The notes under the pieces: model-generated
What the model was told of the DNA's origin: nothing
What the model saw: only the letters and a program-made list of their open reading frames with translations
Databases searched by the model: none
Position numbers and translations under genes: made by a program
Part shown: positions 36,572-46,755 of the stretch, in pieces
Layout of the letters: the number at the start of each line of letters is the position of its first letter
Position numbering within the stretch: position 1 is the stretch's first letter
NCBI GenBank assembly: GCA_021772015.1
Contig: JAETNS010000006.1
Coordinates: forward strand, 1-64,000
DNA: 64,000 nt
Source: Prevotellaceae bacterium
GTDB taxonomy: Bacteria > Bacteroidota > Bacteroidia > Bacteroidales > Muribaculaceae
Direction of reading: 5' to 3'

Positions 36572-38221
36572 ATGAAAAGCGAACTTATCGTCGACGTACA
36601 GCCTCAGGAGGTCTCCATAGCCCTCACCGAGGATGGCCGGCTGGTCTCCCTGCAGAAAGAGAGCCGCAACCTGGCCTACGCCGTCGGAGACATATATGTG
36701 GCGAAGGTCAAGAAGCTAATGCCGGGCCTCAACGCCGCTTTTGTCAATGTCGGCTACGAGAAAGACGCGTTCCTTCATTATCTGGACCTTGGACCCCATT
36801 TTTCTTCCTATTCTGAATTTCTCCAGCAGCTTCTCGACGACCCGAAGGCTCCGATGCCCCAGGTCCAGAAAATGAAGCTACTCCCGGACATCGACAAACA
36901 CGGCACCATCACCGACCAGCTGACCTGCGGCCGCGAACTGCTGGTGCAGATCGTCAAGGAACCCATATCATCAAAAGGGCCGCGACTCACCACGGAAATA
37001 TCCTTCACAGGCCGTTACCTGGTATTGATACCATTCTCGACGAAGATCTCCATCTCACAGAAGATCAAGACCACAGCCGAGAAACTCCGCCTGCGCCACC
37101 TTGTCGAAAGCATCCGGCCGAAAAACTTCGGCGTGATCATCCGGACATCGGCTGAAGGAAAATCCGTGGCCGAGCTCAACCACGAGATACAGACCCTGCG
37201 GAAATGCTGGGAAGACACAATCACCAAAGCCCGCTCAGCGGAAGTGCCCTCACTCATATTCGAGGAGGAAAGCCGCATCGTAGGCGTTTTGCGCGATGTC
37301 TTCTCCCCTTCATTCGAAAGCATCCATGTCAATGAAGCCGAGGCATACACCCAGATTCAGAAATATGTCAGCCTGATCGCACCCGAAAAAAAGGAGATCG
37401 TCAAACTCTACGCGAAAGAGACACCGATATTCGACAGCTTCAACATCACCAAGCAGATAAAATCGTCGTTCGGCAAGACTGTCTCATTCAAGTCAGGCGC
37501 ATACATCATCATCGAGCACACCGAAGCGTTGCATGTCATCGATGTCAACTCCGGCAACCGCGCCAAGGCCGGCAATGACCAGGAGACAAACGCCCTGGAA
37601 GTCAACTTGCGCGCCGCCGACGAGATAGCCCGCCAGCTCAGGCTGCGCGACATGGGCGGAATAATCGTCATCGACTTCATCGACATGAACAAAGTCGAGC
37701 ACCGGCAGGCCCTGTACGACCATATGCGACAGATCATGGCCAACGACCGCGCGCGCCACAACATCCTGCCCCTGAGCAAATTCGGGCTGATGCAGATCAC
37801 GCGCCAGCGAGTACGCCCCGCCCTCGACATCGTGACTGCGGAGAGTTGCCCGTCATGCTTCGGCAAAGGGGAAGTCCAGCCCTCACTGCTTTTTACCGAC
37901 ACCCTTCACGAAAAGCTTGTCTATCTCATCAATGACCTTAAAGTCAAAGACTTCATCCTTTATGTGCATCCTTTCGTGGAAGCTTACCTCAAAAAAGGAC
38001 TTATCTCCTTGTACCGCCGCTGGCGGCTGGAGATGGGAGCGAAGTTCAAGATAGTAGCCGACCAATCGCTGGCCTACCTCCAATACAGGGTGCTCGACTC
38101 AAACCGCAACGAAATAGACCTCAAGGAAGAAAAAGACCTCGACAAGACCTCGACGGTCAAATCAAAAACCAAGGCGAAGAACAGGGTAAACCAGACAGCC
38201 ACTGCTGACGACAAGGCTTGA
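36572..38221 (+). CDS. rng: Ribonuclease E/G family
   Basis: MKSELIVDVQPQEVSIALTEDGRLVSL; VGDIYVAKVKKLMPGLNAAFVNVGYEKDAFLHYLDLGP; LRDMGGIIVIDFIDM; ESCPSCFGKGEV. Confidence 0.93.
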   Translation: MKSELIVDVQPQEVSIALTEDGRLVSLQKESRNLAYAVGDIYVAKVKKLMPGLNAAFVNVGYEKDAFLHYLDLGPHFSSYSEFLQQLLDDPKAPMPQVQKMKLLPDIDKHGTITDQLTCGRELLVQIVKEPISSKGPRLTTEISFTGRYLVLIPFSTKISISQKIKTTAEKLRLRHLVESIRPKNFGVIIRTSAEGKSVAELNHEIQTLRKCWEDTITKARSAEVPSLIFEEESRIVGVLRDVFSPSFESIHVNEAEAYTQIQKYVSLIAPEKKEIVKLYAKETPIFDSFNITKQIKSSFGKTVSFKSGAYIIIEHTEALHVIDVNSGNRAKAGNDQETNALEVNLRAADEIARQLRLRDMGGIIVIDFIDMNKVEHRQALYDHMRQIMANDRARHNILPLSKFGLMQITRQRVRPALDIVTAESCPSCFGKGEVQPSLLFTDTLHEKLVYLINDLKVKDFILYVHPFVEAYLKKGLISLYRRWRLEMGAKFKIVADQSLAYLQYRVLDSNRNEIDLKEEKDLDKTSTVKSKTKAKNRVNQTATADDKA

Positions 38222-38287
38222 TCCCCTCCTTACCCGACGGAACGCCAACTACCACAGCTGCCTACCGCAGCCAATATAACAGACGAC

Positions 38288-38326
38288 AAGGCGGTGTGTC
38301 AGACCACGACACACCGCCTTACTTTA
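38288..38326 (+). terminator. Terminator after rng
   Basis: AAGGCGGTGTGTC-agaccac-GACACACCGCCTT then ACTTTAT. Confidence 0.8.
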
Positions 38327-38412
38327 TGCACTTTCCGGGGATAATGAACCGGTCAAAATCATTTAAAAGACACAAAAAAACCACCGGGATTACTTATGTC
38401 GCGAATTTTTAG

Positions 38413-38420
38413 TACTTTTG
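38413..38420 (+). promoter_or_regulatory. Promoter -7 element upstream of guaA
   Basis: TACTTTTG. Confidence 0.45.
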
Positions 38421-38435
38421 CAAACATAATCCCAT

Positions 38436-39971
38436 ATGAGACAAAAGATGCAGGAAAAGATTGTAATCCTTGATTTTGGGTCGCAGACCACCCAGCTCAT
38501 CGGACGCAGGGTCCGCGAGCTCAACACCTACTGCGAGATCATCCCCTACAATAAGTTTCCCCACGACGACCCGTCGGTGATCGGAGTCATTCTCTCCGGC
38601 TCTCCGTTCTCGGTCTACGATGACAAGGCTTTCAAAGCCGACCTGTCAAAGATACGCAAAAGGCTGCCGGTGTTGGGAATATGTTATGGAGCCCAATTCA
38701 TGGCCTGGGAAGATGGAGGCAAGGTAGAGCCGGCCGGGAGCCGCGAATATGGCCGCGCCCATCTTGAGTACATTGACTCCTCCGAGCCAATATTCAAGGA
38801 TATAGAGCCGGGGACTCAGGTATGGATGAGTCATGGCGACACAATAACCGAGATCCCCTCCACATTCAGGCGCATAGCTTCCACCGACAAGGTCAGGATT
38901 GCCGCCTACCGCATCGAAGGAGAGCAGACATGGGGGGTACAGTTCCATCCCGAAGTCTATCATTCGGTGAAAGGCACCCAGCTTCTCAAAAACTTCGTGG
39001 TCGACGTATGCGGATCAAAACAAGACTGGAGCGCGGCCTCATTCATCGAGACAACCGTCGCAGCCCTGCGCCGGCAACTCGGAGACGACAAAGTAGTCCT
39101 CGGCCTTAGCGGCGGTGTAGACTCCTCGGTAGTGGCTGTGTTGCTCAACAAGGCCATAGGCAAGAATCTGACCTGTATCTTCGTCGACCACGGGATGCTG
39201 CGCAAAGATGAGTTCAACGATGTCATGCGTGACTATCAGGGACTCGGACTCAACGTGATCGGAGTGGACGCGTCAGCCAAGTTCTTCAAGGAACTGGAAG
39301 GGGTCACAGAACCTGAACGCAAACGCAAGATCATAGGCAAAGGGTTCATCGACGTATTCGATCAGGAAGCCCATAAGATAAAGGATGTCAAATGGCTCGC
39401 CCAAGGCACGATATATCCTGACTGCATCGAATCGCTGTCTATCACCGGCACCGTCATCAAGAGCCATCACAACGTCGGCGGCCTCCCAGAGAAGATGAAC
39501 CTTAAGCTTTGCGAACCGCTGCGGTTGCTCTTCAAGGATGAGGTCAGAGCCGTCGGACGCGAGCTGGGAATGCCCGACCGTCTGATATCGCGCCATCCAT
39601 TTCCCGGACCGGGCCTGGCTGTCCGCATTCTGGGAGACATCACCCCCGAGAAGGTCCGTATACTCCAGGATGCCGACAAGATATTCATCGACGGATTGCG
39701 CCAATGGGGCCTATACGATCAGGTATGGCAAGCCGGAGTGATACTCCTCCCGGTACAGAGCGTCGGAGTTATGGGTGACGAGCGCACCTATGAACGCGCG
39801 GTCGCGTTGCGCGCCGTCACCTCCACAGACGCGATGACAGCCGACTGGGCACACCTCCCATACGACTTCCTCGCCGAGGTCTCCAACAAGATCATCAACC
39901 ACGTCCGCGGTGTCAACCGCGTGGCCTACGACATCTCCTCGAAGCCGCCAGCCACTATCGAGTGGGAATGA
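38436..39971 (+). CDS. guaA: GMP synthase (glutamine-hydrolysing)
   Basis: [63 protein letters not shown]; start may be 38448. Confidence 0.97.
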   Translation: MRQKMQEKIVILDFGSQTTQLIGRRVRELNTYCEIIPYNKFPHDDPSVIGVILSGSPFSVYDDKAFKADLSKIRKRLPVLGICYGAQFMAWEDGGKVEPAGSREYGRAHLEYIDSSEPIFKDIEPGTQVWMSHGDTITEIPSTFRRIASTDKVRIAAYRIEGEQTWGVQFHPEVYHSVKGTQLLKNFVVDVCGSKQDWSAASFIETTVAALRRQLGDDKVVLGLSGGVDSSVVAVLLNKAIGKNLTCIFVDHGMLRKDEFNDVMRDYQGLGLNVIGVDASAKFFKELEGVTEPERKRKIIGKGFIDVFDQEAHKIKDVKWLAQGTIYPDCIESLSITGTVIKSHHNVGGLPEKMNLKLCEPLRLLFKDEVRAVGRELGMPDRLISRHPFPGPGLAVRILGDITPEKVRILQDADKIFIDGLRQWGLYDQVWQAGVILLPVQSVGVMGDERTYERAVALRAVTSTDAMTADWAHLPYDFLAEVSNKIINHVRGVNRVAYDISSKPPATIEWE

Positions 39972-40025
39972 GACATCCCGGGCAATCGGCCTCTACTCCA
40001 TATCGACCAGAAACAAGCACGACAA

Positions 40026-41186
40026 ATGGAAAATTCACCTTTCAATACCAACAACCCTTATAAGAAGACTCCTAAGTCGCAATCGACATTGCCGCTTGAA
40101 CCGCGCGTGTCACGTGAGGAACAGGAGGTCGATGCCGCATACAAACCCAAGCCCGAACCTCCCAAGGATTTCCGGGAACCCCAAAGACGCGCGACCGTGA
40201 ATTTCACGGCGCAGCCTGCGCCACGCAGATATGAGGCTCCCTCGTCATACGGCCAATCGGGGCAAGCACATTACAACCGCCCGTCACAGGCACAGCCCAA
40301 AGAGAGGCCGACCGAGCCGCCGGCCGCAGGAATGCGCCCCCGCCCCACCGTGGCCTATCAGCCGGGCCAGGAGACAGCCCAGGCGCAACCTCGGCCGCCA
40401 CGTCAATATCCGACACCCTCCCGCCCCGGACAGACAGTAAACCCTTCAGGTCATCCTAATTACCGTCCCACCGTCCCCGCAGATGGCCCCCGCATACACG
40501 GAGGTGACAATGGCCCCCGTAATCCCGGTTACCGTCCGACAGTGCTTGACTCAGACAGCAGGAATGGAAAAAGCAGCCTCGGACTGATCATCGGAATAGT
40601 AGCAGTGGCCCTCCTTATCGTCGGCGCAGGATGCTGGTGGTATTTCGGCTATAGGAATTCCCATCCCATAATGACCGATGATCTGAACGTGGAGGAAGTT
40701 TCGGAAATCACATATTCCGACAACACCCCCGCCGAAACCGCGAATATTTCCGGCGAAACGCCCCCACAGCCCTCTTCCGGCTCGACACAAGGGTCAGGCG
40801 ACATCACATCGCAGACACCCGGAGTCAGCGGCGGCACGGAATCCACCTCTCTGTTCAACCGCCCCCTGACCTACACCGGCACAGTAACTCCCGGCGGAGT
40901 GGCTTCACTGAACATCATCCTCTTCCAGAATGGCCGTCTTGAAGGCACTATCGACTATTCCGGCGGCAAATCGATGCCGCTTTTCGGCAGCTACACATGG
41001 ACAGACAACGGCCATATGATGAACATCAATTTCACCGTCAGCTCAAAGAAAGACAAGACTTATTCCGAAAGCTGGATGGGTCACTCCTCATACATCAAAG
41101 ATGACCTTGCCCACACCCTGACTTTCAAGCGGATAAACACATCCAACGGCCAGTCGATGACCGCGTCGTTCGCTCTCCGTCCCTGA
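40026..41186 (+). CDS. Single-pass membrane protein with Pro-rich N-terminal region
   Basis: Pro-rich N-terminal half with RPTV repeats; TM LGLIIGIVAVALLIVGAGCWWYFGY; globular C-terminus. Confidence 0.7.
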   Translation: MENSPFNTNNPYKKTPKSQSTLPLEPRVSREEQEVDAAYKPKPEPPKDFREPQRRATVNFTAQPAPRRYEAPSSYGQSGQAHYNRPSQAQPKERPTEPPAAGMRPRPTVAYQPGQETAQAQPRPPRQYPTPSRPGQTVNPSGHPNYRPTVPADGPRIHGGDNGPRNPGYRPTVLDSDSRNGKSSLGLIIGIVAVALLIVGAGCWWYFGYRNSHPIMTDDLNVEEVSEITYSDNTPAETANISGETPPQPSSGSTQGSGDITSQTPGVSGGTESTSLFNRPLTYTGTVTPGGVASLNIILFQNGRLEGTIDYSGGKSMPLFGSYTWTDNGHMMNINFTVSSKKDKTYSESWMGHSSYIKDDLAHTLTFKRINTSNGQSMTASFALRP

Positions 41187-41192
41187 CGAAGA

Positions 41193-42647
41193 ATGAGACT
41201 CTCTTTCTTCTCACGAAATATCATAAAGCCTTATCATTCCGGGGTGAGATGTCATGTACTGACAAATCGCCCCGGAAATGATCCGATGCCTCATTGGCTG
41301 ATGCTGGTCATCATCCTGTTTGCCGCGTTGTTTCTATACCTCCAGATGTCAATCTTCCAACGGGCCAGTGTTCTGTCTGACGGGTATTCTTATTTCGACG
41401 CATGGGAAACAATCAAGGGTGGCCATACAGACCGGTTGCGGACACCGGTATATGCCATGTTGGTAGGATTCCTGACCGAGCTTTTCGGGAAAGATACCGC
41501 TCTGGTAATCATCCCTGTAATCCATTGGATAATATACATAGCTGCGTTAAGGGCCGTCTGGCAGATCGACAACTGGATAGGGATTTCCCATTGGATAAAC
41601 TGCGCGGTTATACTGACCTTGGTGACAGTCCCCGGCTTCTGGGTCTTCAACCACATCACCATGGCCGAGACATTCTCCACTTGCGGCATAATCTTATTAA
41701 TCTGGCTATCAGGAAGATACTTATTAGGGGGGGAGAAATCCACCCTTTATTGCGCCGGATTTACGATGGTGATCCTTATATTCACCAAGCCGATGTTCAT
41801 TTTCCTGATCCCGGTTATGGCTCTGTTCTGGCTGATTGTCTGCCGCCGGAACAGACGACATCTCATTGCCGCCGGAATATCCGTAACCGCTTCAACATGC
41901 ATGACTGCCATTTACATTTATTGCATGGCCCATACCTATCTTGTCCCCTCCTTGTCAATAGCGACAACTTACAACCAATATTATTGCATGAGGGCGGAAG
42001 GACTGATCATACCTGATGAAATAGACAATTCAGACCTAAGGGAACGCTTTCAACCGTTATACGACAGCATCCCGGGAGGATGGTACAAGACCCAGCCATA
42101 TTGGCAGGAGATGTGGATGTTCAACTGGCCGGATCTCGACGTTCTTGCCAAGACGGCCATAAACCATCACCCAGAAAAGGTATTGGCCGCGACCGCGCAA
42201 CGCTTCCGGACATCACTCTCCACAAGTCAGTTCTACAGCCTCGTTGACGAACTGGGATTGTCGCCGGAATATGACCGGATGTATGCAAATTGGAACGGCA
42301 TAGACCATAACAGGGAGGGTGGGTTCATCTATCCATTCCACCGCCTTATCAGATTTCCCATCTGGGGAGGACTTGTCATATTGTCTGTGTTCGCGATCAT
42401 CTGGTCATATCGCTGGAGGCGACAACATCGTCTCCCTGCCCTTCCGGCTCTGATCGCTACCATATATCTGACAGCGTATATTACCACAGTCATAGGAGCC
42501 CACGACTCATGGGGCCGCATCCTGACCCCGGTCAATCCACTCCTTGTCATGATGGCCGGCAGCATCGCCTCCATCATTCACAGTTTACAACTAAAATCAA
42601 AATCTCTGGATGAGCGACATAAGCTTAAAACGACTATTCCTCATTAA
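41193..42647 (+). CDS. Polytopic membrane protein (paralog A)
   Basis: Many TM segments; co-linear similarity to next ORF (PGFWVFNHITMAE, ILIFTKPMFIFLIPV, GAHDSWGRILTPVNPL). Confidence 0.75.
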   Translation: MRLSFFSRNIIKPYHSGVRCHVLTNRPGNDPMPHWLMLVIILFAALFLYLQMSIFQRASVLSDGYSYFDAWETIKGGHTDRLRTPVYAMLVGFLTELFGKDTALVIIPVIHWIIYIAALRAVWQIDNWIGISHWINCAVILTLVTVPGFWVFNHITMAETFSTCGIILLIWLSGRYLLGGEKSTLYCAGFTMVILIFTKPMFIFLIPVMALFWLIVCRRNRRHLIAAGISVTASTCMTAIYIYCMAHTYLVPSLSIATTYNQYYCMRAEGLIIPDEIDNSDLRERFQPLYDSIPGGWYKTQPYWQEMWMFNWPDLDVLAKTAINHHPEKVLAATAQRFRTSLSTSQFYSLVDELGLSPEYDRMYANWNGIDHNREGGFIYPFHRLIRFPIWGGLVILSVFAIIWSYRWRRQHRLPALPALIATIYLTAYITTVIGAHDSWGRILTPVNPLLVMMAGSIASIIHSLQLKSKSLDERHKLKTTIPH

Positions 42648-42690
42648 AAAACTCGGAGGAACCTCTTCTTGTAACCGTGAATCCGCCAGG

Positions 42691-44040
42691 ATGCCTATGT
42701 GGCTCACTGTCACCACTATAATTCTGGGACTGATTTTCCTCTCCATGCAAGGACTGATTTTCCGTCATGGAAGTATGGAAATGGACAGCTGGTCTTACCC
42801 GAGTGGATGGTGGTCTCTTAAAGACGGTCACATTGACCCGGCGCGTCCACCTGTCTATTGCACCATAGTCGGATTGATATGGGAACCTCTCACAATGGGT
42901 TATGGCAACATATTGCTTCCCGTAATTCAATGGACGCTCTATATTGCCTCTTTACAATTAGTCTGGATTATAAACGGATGGCTGAAAGCAAACAAAACAT
43001 TCAACACATTGGCAATTCTATCTATGATGCTTATTCCCGGATTCTGGATTTTCAACAACATAATCATGGCCGAGTCAATATCCTTGTCCGGCATTATACT
43101 GCTCGTATGGCTATGTGGCAAGTACATCCGGACAAAAAAAGGCAGATATCTGTGGCTCTCCGAGATCACACAGCTAATATTGATATTCACCAAACCGATG
43201 TTCATATTCCTGATCCCTGTGCTTACATTACTCTGGATCGTAGTCGGTTGGAAAAACAAAATCCATCTGTGTTCCATCTTATTGTCTCTATTCATAACTG
43301 TAAGCCTCTTATGGTGGTATACCGTCGAAATGAAAAAGGAATATGGAGTGGCCGCACTCACCTTAGCGTCAACCCACAACAGATATTGTTGTCTCCGTGC
43401 TGACGGTGCCATCATCCCGGATGAAATATCCGATCCGGTGATAAGGGAAAAGTTCTCACCGATGTATGAGGCTGATCCCGGAGTTCAAAATCCAGAGAAC
43501 CGGTATATCCCGGAAGCAGCATTATATTTTACCTGGCCGGAACTTGACCGTCTTATCAACGAGACGACCAAGCATCACCCATATGCCGATGTCGACGGCA
43601 TATTTTACCGCATCAAGACATCGATGACTCAGAGTCAACACTTTTTTTATTTATTGGGATATAACGAGACTGTAGACCGACTTTTCTCAAAATGGAACGG
43701 CATAAGTAAAAACCGGCCCGACGGCTTTATTTTTCCATTCCACCGCCAATTGTGGTTTCCAATTTGGATTACTGCTCTCATATGGGCAACATTCACCTTG
43801 ATATGGTTATATCGATGGCAGAAGAACCATCGTTTCCCAGCAATGGCTTACACAGTGTCTGCGATAATCTTTACATGCTATATTTCAGTCATTATCGGAG
43901 CTCAGGACCAATGGGGACGAATCATGACTCCGGTAACTCCTCTGATTCCTGTCATGGCCAGCAGTATCGCCTCCATCTCATGTGGGTATGTTAAAAAATC
44001 ATTATCAGGGTGGGGGTTGAAGCGAGGGGGATTTGCTTAG
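42691..44040 (+). CDS. Polytopic membrane protein (paralog B)
   Basis: Tandem paralog of 41193..42647; PGFWIFNNIIMAE, ILIFTKPMFIFLIPV, GAQDQWGRIMTPVTPL; ORF opens at 42610 but similarity begins near MPMWL. Confidence 0.72.
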   Translation: MPMWLTVTTIILGLIFLSMQGLIFRHGSMEMDSWSYPSGWWSLKDGHIDPARPPVYCTIVGLIWEPLTMGYGNILLPVIQWTLYIASLQLVWIINGWLKANKTFNTLAILSMMLIPGFWIFNNIIMAESISLSGIILLVWLCGKYIRTKKGRYLWLSEITQLILIFTKPMFIFLIPVLTLLWIVVGWKNKIHLCSILLSLFITVSLLWWYTVEMKKEYGVAALTLASTHNRYCCLRADGAIIPDEISDPVIREKFSPMYEADPGVQNPENRYIPEAALYFTWPELDRLINETTKHHPYADVDGIFYRIKTSMTQSQHFFYLLGYNETVDRLFSKWNGISKNRPDGFIFPFHRQLWFPIWITALIWATFTLIWLYRWQKNHRFPAMAYTVSAIIFTCYISVIIGAQDQWGRIMTPVTPLIPVMASSIASISCGYVKKSLSGWGLKRGGFA

Positions 44041-44063
44041 TTGGGCAAAGTTGCGTAAATTTG
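44032..44063 (+). promoter_or_regulatory. Promoter of the DUF5683-mltD region
   Basis: TTTG-N20-TAAATTTG. Confidence 0.6.
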
Positions 44064-44067
44064 CATT

Positions 44068-44964
44068 GTGAAGCTTGCGACTTACAACTGTTACTCTTCC
44101 CGGCAATGGAAAAACAGACTCATCGTCATACTTATGACGATGGTTTTCATCGTATTGCCATCGGTCAAGGTCATGGGACAGTCTGCGGTCAAGCGTCCGC
44201 ACAGGATCCACGCCACGACTGACTCGCTGCAGTCACAGCTCCCCGATTCCATCCCTGTCAGCACCCCCGTCTCTGATCGCGAGGCTGTAGTTGTCGACCG
44301 CTTCACCCTTTCAAGTGATTCCATGTATGTCACCCCGGTAGACACGGTCGGGATATTGACCGCCGGGGAGGCCTATGAAGTAGACTCCATACGGCGCAGC
44401 GAGCGCAATGGCTCCATCATGAAGCGACTCAGCGACATCCCTGAAGATGAATGGGTGCCACGCGCTGTAGAGTTCAACCCTGATCCAACCCGCGCGGTCT
44501 GGCTTTCGGCACTGTTCCCGGGTCTCGGGCAGGTTTACAACCGCCGTTACTGGAAACTGCCGATAATCGTAGGGGGATACCTCGGTCTGGGATACGCCAC
44601 AAGCTGGAACAACCAGATGCTCACCGAGTACACCCGCGCCTACTCCGACCTGCTCGACAACGATCCCTCGTCAAACAGCTACATGGACTTCTTTGCCCCT
44701 AATGTGAAAGAGGAGGACATCGACAAATCCTGGCTTCAGAATCTCTTGCGATCACGCAAGAATTACTTCCGCCGCAACCGCGACCTGTGTATTATCAGCA
44801 TGGTAGGTGTCTATCTGCTGGCTATGGTCGACGCGTATGTCGATGCGTCACTCTCTCATTTCGACATAAACCCACATCTATCAATGGATGTCGTGCCGAC
44901 CTTGATGCAGGACGGCCGACAAAGATACCCCTCTGTCGGCCTGGCCTGGGCCTTGAATTTCTAA
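44068..44964 (+). CDS. DUF5683 domain protein
   Basis: DPTRAVWLSALFPGLGQVYNRRYWKLPIIVGGYLGLGYATSWNNQMLTEYTRAYSDL; GTG start. Confidence 0.75.
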   Translation: MKLATYNCYSSRQWKNRLIVILMTMVFIVLPSVKVMGQSAVKRPHRIHATTDSLQSQLPDSIPVSTPVSDREAVVVDRFTLSSDSMYVTPVDTVGILTAGEAYEVDSIRRSERNGSIMKRLSDIPEDEWVPRAVEFNPDPTRAVWLSALFPGLGQVYNRRYWKLPIIVGGYLGLGYATSWNNQMLTEYTRAYSDLLDNDPSSNSYMDFFAPNVKEEDIDKSWLQNLLRSRKNYFRRNRDLCIISMVGVYLLAMVDAYVDASLSHFDINPHLSMDVVPTLMQDGRQRYPSVGLAWALNF

Positions 44965-45012
44965 GGCTGCAGCAGGGTATCCGATATGACCATCTAAAAA
45001 CCGCCCACTCCG

Positions 45013-46755
45013 ATGACGTTCTTCAACCGTTTGAATTCTTTGATTGTCGCTGTCGCAGCCGGAGCCTTTGCCCTGACGGCGGCTCCCGCCCCGTCGGTCC
45101 TCTCTCTGTCTCAATATGCCAACGACTCGACAATAGTCCTTCCCGAAAGTTTCGAGACCGACACCCAGAAGATGATGGAGAACTGGTATCTCCAGAACTA
45201 CACGGCTCTTGATGCCGACGTTGACCGCAAACCTGACGCTGAAGTCTCCGACGAGGAGATCACACGCCGCCTCGCCGCCATACCGACCACAATAGAATTG
45301 CCTTTCAACTCGATCGTCAGAGCATATATCGACGCTTACACCCAGAAGAACCGCCGTCTGGTCGAGAACATGCTCGGAATGAGCCTCTATTACATGCCCA
45401 TCTTCGAGCAAGCCCTTGAAAGGGAAAACATACCGATGGAGCTGAAATACCTGCCGGTGATCGAGTCGGCCATGAACCCCGACGCGGTATCACGATCCGG
45501 AGCCACCGGCCTGTGGCAGCTGATGTTGCCGACCGCGAGGGGATTCGGCATGGAGGTCAACACTCTGGTAGACGAACGTCGCGACCCGGTCGCATCCTCC
45601 GCGACAGCAGCCAAACTGCTCCGGCAGCTCTACGACATATACCACGACTGGTCGCTGGCCATCGCCGCCTACAACTGCGGCCCCGGCAATGTCAACAAAG
45701 CCCTGCGCCGTTCGACTGCCGAGAAAAAAGACTTCTGGGCGATATACCCATACCTCCCCAAGGAGACCCGAGGATACGTCCCCTGTTTCATCGCCGCCAC
45801 ATATGTGATGACATATTACAAGCATCACAACATATCCCCGGCCTTGGCGAAGAAACCGATCCTTACCGACTCGGTCCATGTCAACCGCCGCGTCCATTTC
45901 CAGCAGATATCCGACGTGCTGCAGATACCCGTAGAGGAGCTGAAAGTACTTAATCCCCAATACCGTCAGGAATGCATTCCCGGCGACCTGCGTCCATACC
46001 CGCTGGTGCTCCCCGCCAACCAGACCTATTCCTACATAATGAGCGAGGACGCGATATGCGCCAGCAACGCCGACCTTTACGCGCGCCGCCTTACCGTAGA
46101 GCCGTCAACCGGGGAGGTTGCCGCCGAGGCTTCCACTGATGGCAAGGATGGGGAATGGGTCACTACCGAAAAGGTACTTTACCATAAAGTGAGAAAAGGG
46201 GAGACAATGTCGTCCATCGCGAAAAAATACGGTATCTCACTCTGGAGCCTGAAACACGCCAACGGCAACATCCGGACCGCCCGACGGGGACAGACCCTCA
46301 AAGTGGTGACCACCGAACGTGTTTTCAAGCCCAAAGCCCCTGAGGCCACACCACCCGCCGAGGGTGACGACCTGCTCGTAAAACAGGATGCCCCGCAACA
46401 ATCCGCGCCGCTGACCGCCGACGCGGGAGCGACTCCCGAGACCGATCCGGCGGCAGTCCCAACCGCTGACGCAGGTGGCGCGGCAAATGGGGCTGCAGAT
46501 GCCCCGACTGTAGTGGAAACGCCAAAAAAGGCAGCTGCTCCGGCCAAATCCTCATCCAAGGGGAAAGCTTCCTCGAAGAAAGCCACAAAAAACAAGAAGA
46601 AACCGACCAGCAAGACAGTCACCGCGAAAAGCGGCGACTCTCTTGACCGGATCGCCAAGAGAAACGGCACAACCGTCAAGGAGCTTAAACGTCTCAACGG
46701 CTTGTCGGGCAACAACCCCGTAATACAGCCGGGACAGAAAATCCGCGTAAAATGA
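45013..46755 (+). CDS. MltD-like lytic transglycosylase with two LysM domains
   Basis: IPMELKYLPVIESAMNPDAVSRSGATGLWQLMLPTARGFGMEVN; YNCGPGNVNKAL; LysM YHKVRKGETMSSIAKKYGIS and VTAKSGDSLDRIAKRNGTT. Confidence 0.88.
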   Translation: MTFFNRLNSLIVAVAAGAFALTAAPAPSVLSLSQYANDSTIVLPESFETDTQKMMENWYLQNYTALDADVDRKPDAEVSDEEITRRLAAIPTTIELPFNSIVRAYIDAYTQKNRRLVENMLGMSLYYMPIFEQALERENIPMELKYLPVIESAMNPDAVSRSGATGLWQLMLPTARGFGMEVNTLVDERRDPVASSATAAKLLRQLYDIYHDWSLAIAAYNCGPGNVNKALRRSTAEKKDFWAIYPYLPKETRGYVPCFIAATYVMTYYKHHNISPALAKKPILTDSVHVNRRVHFQQISDVLQIPVEELKVLNPQYRQECIPGDLRPYPLVLPANQTYSYIMSEDAICASNADLYARRLTVEPSTGEVAAEASTDGKDGEWVTTEKVLYHKVRKGETMSSIAKKYGISLWSLKHANGNIRTARRGQTLKVVTTERVFKPKAPEATPPAEGDDLLVKQDAPQQSAPLTADAGATPETDPAAVPTADAGGAANGAADAPTVVETPKKAAAPAKSSSKGKASSKKATKNKKKPTSKTVTAKSGDSLDRIAKRNGTTVKELKRLNGLSGNNPVIQPGQKIRVK

